Below the pieces are notes generated by a model, which was given only the letters and a program-made list of their open reading frames with translations, made no database searches and had not been told where the DNA came from. Shown piece by piece: positions 57,548-64,000 of a DNA stretch of 64,000 bases. Source of the DNA: Glycomyces sp. L485 (GTDB taxonomy: Bacteria; Actinomycetota; Actinomycetes; Mycobacteriales; Micromonosporaceae); assembly GCF_022548875.1 (NCBI RefSeq), contig NZ_JAKZEW010000003.1:172818-236817 (forward strand), read 5' to 3'. The translations under genes were made by a program, and so were the position numbers. Numbering within the stretch: the stretch's first letter is position 1; each line of letters opens with the position of its first letter.

Positions 57548-60087
57548 GGACCCTCAAGGCCGCCGCCGCGCTTATGGCTATCGCAGTCCTGATCATCGGA
57601 CCACCGCTGCTCCTCACGGCGGCAGGCTGGCCGCTTCCCGACCACGTTCCCTCCCTGGAGGAATTCTGGGCGACGGCTGCACGTCCGCCATCGGATCGAC
57701 TCGTACTGAATGCCGTGGTGCTGCTCGGGTGGGTGTTGTGGGTCGCGCTGCTCCGGGCCTTCGCCGTCGAACTCTGGCGTCAGGTCCGTCATGCCAGGTG
57801 GGGCACCGCGTCGGCCACGCCGGTCGGTCGCGGCCCGCTGCGCTGGGTCGCGGCAGTCCTCGTTGCCGCCGTCGTCTCCGCCGGTCCTGCGGCGGCAGCC
57901 GTTCCCGCCGGTGCCGAAGCCGAGTCGATCACGGTCGCCGCACCGATCGACCCGGCCGCCGAGCACACCGAGGCCGACGAGCGCAGCGGCATCCATGCGC
58001 AACAGAACGATGCCGAGCAGGTCGTCCACGTCGTCGAACGAGGCGACACGCTCTGGGACATCGCGGCCGATGACGACTACCTCGACGACCCGCGCCGATA
58101 CCCCGAGATCTTCGAGGCCAACGAAGGCGTCACCCAAGACGACGGCCGCGCGCTCGAAGACGAAGACCTGATCTATCCCGGATGGGAACTGACCATCCCC
58201 ATAGTCGAAACGGACACCGAGGAAGAATCTGAACCGACGACACCACCACAGACCGAGGACCCCGAATCTGAGGCCCCCGAGAGCGAGCCTGAGACAGGCG
58301 ACCCCGCGAGCCCGAGCACCGGACCGAGCGGTGACGAGACCGAAGCCTCCCCGAGCCCCTCAGCCGACTCCACCAGTCCGCTACCCGAGGAGGACGGCGT
58401 CGTACCCGCCCCTTCGACCACCGGACCGACCGAGACTCCCGAACCCGACTCCGAATCGGAAGCAGCAGCGCAGCAAACCAACGCAGCCGACACGGCATCG
58501 ACCGCTGCGGAGCACACCGGCACCGGGACACTCCCGACAGGACTGTGGCTGACGGCCGGTACATTCCTCGCCCTCGGGACCGGTTTCAGCCTGCTCGTCT
58601 TCCTGCGCCGCAGACGAGCCCAGGCCGGTCCGCCAGCCGACGAGGGCCGCACCCTCACCGGCCGCCTCGCCGACCTCGATGCCCTCCTCGAAGACGACGA
58701 AGCCCCGCCCGACCCCGTCCTACCGCTGGCAGTCAACAAGGACCGCCGCGACGCACCCGAAGCATCCCTGCTCGACTGGGCACACGACGGGCTCGGACTG
58801 GACGGCCCCGGCGCGCACGCGGTGGCCCGCGCCGCGATCATCACCGCAGCCACTTCCGAAGTCCCAGTAGTGGTCACCGCCAGCACCGCGGAGTACATCG
58901 GCCTCGATCCCGCCCACACGCCAGCACACTTGACCGTGGTCGCCGACATTGACGCCGCACTCGATGCCGCAGAGGAACGGATCGAAGACCCGGTCTTCGA
59001 CCTCTCCGCCGGCCGCATCGATCTGCCGCCGCTCCTGCTCATCGCAGAGGACCCTCACGACCGGGAACAGCGACTCACTGAAATCCTCGAACACGATCTG
59101 ATCGGAGCACTGGTCCTCGGCGACTGGAAACCCGCGCAGCTCACCATCGCCGCCGACGGCACCGTGACCGCCTACCACCCGCCGGAGGCGGGCCTGGATC
59201 GCCTCGAACGCTGCTACATCGCCGACCCCAGCACGCTGAACGAGGCCATGAAGGTGACAATCGAACCCGCGCCAGCCCCCATCCCAGATCCCGAACCCGG
59301 CGACGAAGACGACGGGCCACAAGAACAGCCAGAAGCCGAAGAGAGCGAGCCTGCCCCGATCGAGGACACCCCCACCACCGACGCGAAACCCCGACTCATC
59401 CTCCTCGGAGCACCCGCCCTCACTTGGCAGGGCCGTCCGGTCCAATGGCGCCGCCGCCGCAGCCTGGCCCTCCTCGCCGCACTCGCAGCCGCACCCGACG
59501 GCCTCACCCGCGACGACCTCCTTGAAACCGTCGTCGGCGACTCCCACGTCGACAAAGCACGCGGCCACCTCGGCACCATCGCTTCAGACACCCGCCGCGA
59601 CGTCCGCGACACCACCGGACTCGACATCCGCGCCATCCTCCACGACGACCAGACCGACCGCTACCGGCTCCACCCCGACATCACCTCAGACCTCGCCGAC
59701 TTCCGCCGCCAACGACACCTCGCCGCCACCAGCACCACCGACGCCGAACGCCGCGACCACCTCACCCGAGCCCTGGCCTGCTACGGCGGCGACTTCGCCA
59801 CCGGCCTCGACGACGACTGGTTGGAACAGCCGCGAACCGAACTCCGCGCCGCCGCCTACACCACCTGCCTCCACCTCGCCGCCCTCCACCGCGACGCCGA
59901 CGACCTTGACGCCGCCACCGCCGTCCTCGAACGCGCCACCGCCACCGCCATCGACCGCACCCGCCCCGACGCCTGGACCGCCCTCATCGACACCCGCACC
60001 ACCGCAGGCGACGAGGTCGGAGCCCAGAAAGCCCGCCGAGGACAACGCCTCTGGACCACAGGCGATCACAACACGACCCCCATGTGA
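57544..60087 (+). CDS. membrane LysM protein with a C-terminal BTAD (SARP-like) domain
   Basis: 847 residues from the ATG at 57544. Three N-terminal TM helices (about 7-25, 52-74, 97-117) lead to a LysM module (about 160-217, VVERGDTLWDIAADDDYLDD) and a long Ser/Thr/Glu/Pro linker. Another TM (about 335-358) is followed by a cytoplasmic region and at 617-847 a winged helix plus BTAD helical repeats (RRRRSLALLAALAAAPDGL, GDFATGLDDDWLEQPRTELR). It could sense peptidoglycan outside and bind DNA inside. It is the last gene of the Tad operon. Confidence 0.85.
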   Translation: MRTLKAAAALMAIAVLIIGPPLLLTAAGWPLPDHVPSLEEFWATAARPPSDRLVLNAVVLLGWVLWVALLRAFAVELWRQVRHARWGTASATPVGRGPLRWVAAVLVAAVVSAGPAAAAVPAGAEAESITVAAPIDPAAEHTEADERSGIHAQQNDAEQVVHVVERGDTLWDIAADDDYLDDPRRYPEIFEANEGVTQDDGRALEDEDLIYPGWELTIPIVETDTEEESEPTTPPQTEDPESEAPESEPETGDPASPSTGPSGDETEASPSPSADSTSPLPEEDGVVPAPSTTGPTETPEPDSESEAAAQQTNAADTASTAAEHTGTGTLPTGLWLTAGTFLALGTGFSLLVFLRRRRAQAGPPADEGRTLTGRLADLDALLEDDEAPPDPVLPLAVNKDRRDAPEASLLDWAHDGLGLDGPGAHAVARAAIITAATSEVPVVVTASTAEYIGLDPAHTPAHLTVVADIDAALDAAEERIEDPVFDLSAGRIDLPPLLLIAEDPHDREQRLTEILEHDLIGALVLGDWKPAQLTIAADGTVTAYHPPEAGLDRLERCYIADPSTLNEAMKVTIEPAPAPIPDPEPGDEDDGPQEQPEAEESEPAPIEDTPTTDAKPRLILLGAPALTWQGRPVQWRRRRSLALLAALAAAPDGLTRDDLLETVVGDSHVDKARGHLGTIASDTRRDVRDTTGLDIRAILHDDQTDRYRLHPDITSDLADFRRQRHLAATSTTDAERRDHLTRALACYGGDFATGLDDDWLEQPRTELRAAAYTTCLHLAALHRDADDLDAATAVLERATATAIDRTRPDAWTALIDTRTTAGDEVGAQKARRGQRLWTTGDHNTTPM

Positions 60088-60127
60088 CCGCTTGTGACCG
60101 GCTGTGCCCGTTCACAACCGTTCACAG
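60083..60127. repeat. 10-bp phased iteron array D, with inverted half
   Basis: TGTGA/C cores start at 60083, 60093 and 60103, then inverted TCACA cores at 60112 and 60122, again in 10-bp steps. The units TTGTGACCGG and CTGTGCCCGT match the other arrays. It begins within the last codons of the LysM-BTAD gene and lies about 110 bases before the HNH gene. Confidence 0.8.
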
Positions 60128-60235
60128 CCTCGCGGGTCCCTCCGTATAGCCCAGCGCCACGGCCATGCTCACGCACGAAATTGTCATACCTGAGGGGCAA
60201 GATGGATCGATCCGGTGAAAGGAGAAAAGAACCCC

Positions 60236-60919
60236 ATGTCCTTCCGCAACTACAAGCGTGGCGTCGTCGAAGCCCTCATCGCATGGTGCCAAGGCACCTG
60301 CTATTGGCCCGACTGCGAACGAGCGGTCATCGAGATGGTCAACGGCAGGCCCGTCTTCGACCTGGAGACCGCCCACATCTGCGCGAAGAAGCCGAACGGA
60401 CCCCGACACGATCCGAGCATCGACCCCGACGCCTTCGACAACCTCATCCTGCTGTGCGGCAAGCACCACAAGGAAATCGACAAGCTCAACCCCGCCGCCT
60501 ATCCCGTCGACCTGCTCAGGGCCTGGAAACGCCAGCGCGAAGCGGGCGGCGCAGGTCCACTGCGCGAGCTGCGTGGGTTGGACGAGGACCTGCTCCAGCT
60601 CATCATCGACCGGCATATGGTCCCCGCCTTGGACAAGATCGGGAGCGCGCTCGACCACCTGGAGCAATACGACGTGGAAGCCGCCGCGATGCTGCGAAAC
60701 ATCCTCGGCGAGCTCGAAGGGTTCAAGCGCCAACACCCCGGTCTCAACGAGGGCACCGTCAGCATGCTCTATGAGGCCAGCAAGATTCTCGGCGCGATTG
60801 ACGAAGGCACGATCGCCTCGCTCCGGACTTCCACCGAAACCCTGGACAACCTTCCTCAGCTCGTCGAGCAACTCAACCTGGCGGTCAGGGCAGCAAAAAA
60901 CATCAGCCCGTACATGTAG
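60236..60919 (+). CDS. HNH endonuclease-like protein
   Basis: 227 residues from the ATG at 60236 (AAAGGAG upstream; a GTG at 60215 would add seven). The N-terminal part has CQGTCYWPDC, then AHICAKKPNGPRHDPSIDP, then NLILLCGKHHKEID, which is a full Cys-coordinated HNH motif (His in AHI, Asn in DNLI, His in KHH). The second half is helical (LDKIGSALDHLEQY, IASLRTSTETLDNLPQL) and may be a sensing or oligomerisation module. It follows array D. A nuclease used for defence or transfer is likely. Confidence 0.82.
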   Translation: MSFRNYKRGVVEALIAWCQGTCYWPDCERAVIEMVNGRPVFDLETAHICAKKPNGPRHDPSIDPDAFDNLILLCGKHHKEIDKLNPAAYPVDLLRAWKRQREAGGAGPLRELRGLDEDLLQLIIDRHMVPALDKIGSALDHLEQYDVEAAAMLRNILGELEGFKRQHPGLNEGTVSMLYEASKILGAIDEGTIASLRTSTETLDNLPQLVEQLNLAVRAAKNISPYM

Positions 60920-61082
60920 AAGGGCCGAGACCGTTTGTGCGGCCTGAGAGTATGGTCCTTCGTGGCCCAAGCTCGTAGCTCTGTCCCGCCAAGGAGTATC
61001 TGAATATACACTGACGGGAGTCGATCACCGATGTTACGGATTGTAACGTCGTTTTCCGGAGTAACCGACCGGAGGAAACCCC

Positions 61083-62654
61083 CTGCTGACCAGAGATAAT
61101 CTTCATTCGTTCAAAGCGGCGTTGTCTACTGCCTTGCGAACGACGAATTATGCCAATGATGCACTGAGTGACCGTTTTATTGAACTTCGCCCTGGAATGG
61201 TCGCCACGCTGGAGTCGACGGTAAACCACCTCGTCACTGGGCGTCGCGGTGTCGGCAAATCCACAACGCTTGCTGTTCTCCAGCGCCGAGCCGAGCAGGC
61301 CGGGGCGAAGGTCATCTTTGTGGACGTCGAACAGCACAAGTCGCGTGAGTATCCCGACGTCCTTATTGAGATCATCATGGACGTGTTGGAAGCAATCCAA
61401 CCTAAAGGGTGGAAGAAGCCGCAGCGCCTGTTGCGCAAGAAGGTGAAGCAGCTCCTCGTTGTGCTTGCTTCGCTGCGCGACGCGGGCCCCGAGGTCACCA
61501 CCAGCACTGAGAGCGACGCCACGCGAACTCGTGATCTTGGCGTCACGCTGTACGGCGGCGTCGCTAGACAATTCGCAAAGCTGAGCGCAACCGCAGGTGC
61601 CACCAGGTCGAAGCGTACGAGATCCTCGCAAACCTCCACCCGGACACGGCGGAAGGAGGACTTCTTGAGAGACCTCGCTCCAGCAATTTCCCGTGCTCTG
61701 GAAGATGCTGCCAAGCTCGACGGCCGCAAGTCTCTCCTCGTCGTGCTTGACGACTTCTATTTCATCGCAAAGGAAACTCAGCCCTTGGTCCTCGACCACC
61801 TTCATGGCATTTCAAAAAGGAGCAATGTTTGGCTGAAAATTGGAAGTGTGCACTCTCGAACTCAATCATTTATCGACGGTGACCCACCTCTCGGGATGCA
61901 GCCGCCACACGACCTTCAGCACCTTTCGCTCGACGTTGGCCTTGCTGACTTCGCTACGGCGAAGACCTTCCTCGAAGAAGTCGCAAACGGTGTGCTTGGT
62001 CCCGCAGGGTTCAGGATTCGAGACGTCCTGACTGATACCGCCCGTGAGCGGGCGGTCCTGGTTGCGGGTGGTGCGGTTGCCCGCGACTACTTCGACCTAC
62101 TTATCGCTGCGGCGGACACCGGCTGGGAGGCAGCGAAACGCAGTGACAAGAATGCGGATTCGTTCACGATTAGTGCAGAGCATGTTCAGGCCGCGGCTGG
62201 CATCAGACTCCAGAGGAAACAGACCGACCTACGCAACGATGCCGGCCGGGAAGCTCCAGCCCTGGAGAAGCGGTTTGACGATCTTGTAAGATTCGTTCGC
62301 GACCGCGACACGTTCTTCTTCCTGGTGCGCCGAGATCATTTGGACACTCCCTGGGGCAAAGAGATTGTGGAGCTAGAGGATCTCCGGTTCGTTCATCGCA
62401 TCGTGACAACTAGGCCCAATACTGGTACGTGGCGCGGCGTCGATACCGTGGTCTTCATGGTGGACTTTGCGGCGCTCGTTGAGAAGCGAATGCGTAAGGC
62501 TCCCGTTGAGTTCTGGAAGCCCGGAAAATCAGACGAACTACGCCGGGCGGAATGGGTGTACGACCCGAACTGGGCCAAGGAATCAAAGAAGGCTGCGCAG
62601 CGCGGGTTGCAGGAAGAAGACTTCGAGGATGTCGAACTACCCTTCGAAGACTAA
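61083..62654 (+). CDS. P-loop NTPase of unknown system
   Basis: About 523 residues. GGAGG (61071-61075) is seven bases before an in-frame CTG at 61083, which I favour as start over the TTG at 61122 that has no site. Walker A is TGRRGVGKSTTL (about 53-64) and Walker B is LLVVLDDFYFIA. The rest resembles an AAA/STAND-like ATPase with helical C-terminus (FDDLVRFVRDRDTFFFLV) and an acidic end (LQEEDFEDVELPFED). Codons are clearly more A/T-ending than elsewhere, a sign of separate acquisition. It converges on the VRR-NUC gene. Bases 60920-61070 hold an inverted repeat (GTTAC/GTAAC) and no gene. Confidence 0.7.
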   Translation: MLTRDNLHSFKAALSTALRTTNYANDALSDRFIELRPGMVATLESTVNHLVTGRRGVGKSTTLAVLQRRAEQAGAKVIFVDVEQHKSREYPDVLIEIIMDVLEAIQPKGWKKPQRLLRKKVKQLLVVLASLRDAGPEVTTSTESDATRTRDLGVTLYGGVARQFAKLSATAGATRSKRTRSSQTSTRTRRKEDFLRDLAPAISRALEDAAKLDGRKSLLVVLDDFYFIAKETQPLVLDHLHGISKRSNVWLKIGSVHSRTQSFIDGDPPLGMQPPHDLQHLSLDVGLADFATAKTFLEEVANGVLGPAGFRIRDVLTDTARERAVLVAGGAVARDYFDLLIAAADTGWEAAKRSDKNADSFTISAEHVQAAAGIRLQRKQTDLRNDAGREAPALEKRFDDLVRFVRDRDTFFFLVRRDHLDTPWGKEIVELEDLRFVHRIVTTRPNTGTWRGVDTVVFMVDFAALVEKRMRKAPVEFWKPGKSDELRRAEWVYDPNWAKESKKAAQRGLQEEDFEDVELPFED

Positions 62655-62728
62655 GAGCGGCAGCGGGACCCTCAGCGTTCCCGTCGTACCTGGTTGCGGC
62701 GCTTATGGTCTGCGCTTGGGTGGGCCGA

Positions 62729-64000
62729 TCACGCCTGCTGACAGGTGCGGCATGACTCGATGCGGTGCAACTTGGCGATCTGGATCGGGAACCCGAGATG
62801 CGCCTCGTTGGCAGCGATCCAGTCCAGCTGATCGTCGCTGAGCCGGTCCTTGCTCGACTTCACCTCGATCAGCCGGTACTCATTGCCCTGCCCGCTCGGA
62901 TTGCGCCGCCAAGCCAGCAGGTCAGGCCAACCCAGGTAGCGGCCCCAGTAGTCTTCGGCCAGGAACCGCAACACCGCCCGTACGGCCTCAGCGCCAAGAA
63001 TCTCGATGAGTTGGCGCGCCTTGATGATGTCGGCGGAAGTGTTGGCCCACAGGTACTGCCGCAGTGGAGTGGCGAGGTCAGCCCAGTAGTCGAAGGACCA
63101 CAGCAGATCAGCCGTGTCGCCCTGCAGCAGCCGGAGATGGTTCTCGAACGCAGCCAGGCGCCGCCGGAAGTGATCGGCCGACCCCACATCGGCCGGTTGC
63201 CACGACTGGACGGGCTCGTCACGACTGTTGCCCTGGTCCGGCCCGCGGCCGAACATTACTATCTGCTGCGCCGGATCGGCCGGGTCCGCCACCCATAGGT
63301 ACATCATCGTGCCCCAGAGGGCATGGAATGGGCGGCTTTCAGTCTGTGCCACCTGCCAACCGTCCGTACGCAGCAAGTCTGCCGTGAAGTCTTCAACGTT
63401 GGCAGCCGCGGTGCAGTCGCCGCCGAGCGCCGAGACTTGGACCCGCCCTTCGACTTGGGCGTGATAGCGGACCTCGATCTTCCACGTTTGGACTCCGGAG
63501 TGGTCGAGCCGTTCGGACGCTGAAGCGGTGTCGAACCGGTAGTAGGGGGTGGTCTGGTGCAAGCGGTTAAGCTCATCGAGCACTTCGGATTCGATGCGCT
63601 TGTACTTCTCGCCATGCTCCTCGTACCGGAGCCGCGCATACGTGGCCGGGTCGATCCAGTCAGGGACCGCCCCGGCGTACTCGCGCAGCCAGGCAACGAA
63701 CCGCAGCTGCGATTCGATCCACAGCTCTCGCCAGTAGTAGCGGCGCAGCTTGGACTCATAACGGTACGGCCGCCGCGGCAACACCGGACGGTCCAACCCA
63801 CGGCAGGCGTGACACACACCCGGCTCCAGCAGCCGATCAACTTGTTTGCGGGTCGCGTCGTCGGAGTCGAGGTACCAGTCCTCGGTATAGGGGGTCAAAG
63901 AGTTCGCAAAGGCGCTCATGCACTCACACGTCATGACCGAGCGGCATTGCCCGCACCGGCCTGGATTCTTCAGCGGCTCTTGTGGCTTGAGTAGCAGCCT
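62729..64000 (-). CDS. VRR-NUC domain nuclease, N-terminus beyond window
   Basis: At least 423 residues to the right edge. The frame is open past the ATG at 63934 and upstream codons give CGQCRSVMTCEC, so the true N-terminus is further right. A second Cys pair (GVCHACRG) follows. The C-terminal half has LGWPDLLAWRRNP and YRLIEVKSSKDRLSDDQLDW, the Asp and Glu-x-Lys of the VRR-NUC (PD-(D/E)XK) nuclease fold. A CRTCQQ tail ends the protein. It converges on the NTPase with 74 bases between stops. Such nucleases occur in repair and in defence islands. Confidence 0.78.
   Translation of the reverse strand, partial: RLLLKPQEPLKNPGRCGQCRSVMTCECMSAFANSLTPYTEDWYLDSDDATRKQVDRLLEPGVCHACRGLDRPVLPRRPYRYESKLRRYYWRELWIESQLRFVAWLREYAGAVPDWIDPATYARLRYEEHGEKYKRIESEVLDELNRLHQTTPYYRFDTASASERLDHSGVQTWKIEVRYHAQVEGRVQVSALGGDCTAAANVEDFTADLLRTDGWQVAQTESRPFHALWGTMMYLWVADPADPAQQIVMFGRGPDQGNSRDEPVQSWQPADVGSADHFRRRLAAFENHLRLLQGDTADLLWSFDYWADLATPLRQYLWANTSADIIKARQLIEILGAEAVRAVLRFLAEDYWGRYLGWPDLLAWRRNPSGQGNEYRLIEVKSSKDRLSDDQLDWIAANEAHLGFPIQIAKLHRIESCRTCQQA

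Larger units (their letters stand above)
12611..64000. mobile_element. integrative conjugative element (right end outside window)
   Basis: The evidence is a large serine integrase at the 3' end of a tRNA, VirB/VirD4-type conjugation genes, a Replic_Relax protein, an ArdC-like protein, a sliding clamp, a restriction-modification island, a toxin-immunity pair and shared 10-bp repeat arrays at 16.3, 30.2, 40.5 and 60.1 kb that tie the whole stretch together. No copy of the tRNA 3' end was found by eye to the right, so the distal attachment site is either beyond 64,000 or too short to see (serine integrases use cores of a few bases). It differs from FtsK-type actinomycete elements because it uses a type IV secretion machine. 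Confidence 0.75.

Noticed and set aside
60083..60127. TGTGA/TCACA pairs read as CRP/cAMP-receptor sites.
   Set aside because: The half-sites are spaced by 10-bp steps in tandem, not as TGTGA-N6-TCACA, and neighbouring units extend to CG-rich flanks shared by all four arrays.
62655..64000. Search by eye for a second copy of the tRNA-Val 3' end as the right attachment site.
   Set aside because: None seen in this part or elsewhere in the window; a serine integrase core could be only a few bases and would not be visible.

Overview
The window is chromosomal DNA of a high-GC actinomycete. Most codons end in G or C, GTG and TTG starts are common, and nearly every operon is joined by ATGA-type overlaps. 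The secreted polysaccharide lyase, the secreted nuclease and the Tad-type pilus point to a mycelial or soil actinobacterium. A Glycomycetales/Micromonosporales-like host is a guess; nothing here fixes the genus.

Bases 1 to about 12,600 look like ordinary chromosome. In order they hold the start of a GAF sensor kinase, a short-chain dehydrogenase / QueA-like / MFS exporter operon, a second dehydrogenase, an OmpR-type response regulator with its sensor kinase, a secreted endonuclease/exonuclease/phosphatase-family enzyme, and a secreted PL11 rhamnogalacturonan lyase. A tRNA-Val(CAC) gene at 12,580-12,651 marks the junction.

From the tRNA to the right edge (more than 51 kb) I read one integrative conjugative element. 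Its large serine integrase abuts, and at its C-terminus overlaps, the tRNA. Rightwards come: (i) an orphan DNA methylase and a degenerate methylase-like partner; (ii) a NaeI-like restriction / Vsr / C5-methylase island with a divergent small regulator, flanked by two decayed copies of one backbone gene; (iii) a leftward run of mostly unknown backbone genes including an ArdC-like protein and an element-borne DNA sliding clamp, with one rightward prepilin peptidase; (iv) a leftward type IV secretion operon (VirB2-, VirB6-, VirB3/PrgI-, VirB4-, M23 hydrolase, VirD4- and Replic_Relax-like) with no recognisable relaxase; (v) cargo: a sigma-like protein, a metallopeptidase toxin with putative immunity protein, an XRE-TPR regulator facing an S9 peptidase, and a Gfo/Idh - DegT - NUDIX small-molecule cassette; (vi) a complete rightward Tad/Flp pilus operon ending in a membrane LysM-BTAD regulator; (vii) an HNH protein, a P-loop NTPase and a VRR-NUC nuclease. 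The right end of the element is not in the window.

The most striking feature not explained by genes is a set of four intergenic arrays (near 16.3, 30.2, 40.5 and 60.1 kb) built from the same 10-bp unit, YTGTGANCGS, repeated with an exact 10-bp period. One array sits at the head of each main element transcription unit, as expected for the sites of a single element-encoded regulator or replication protein.
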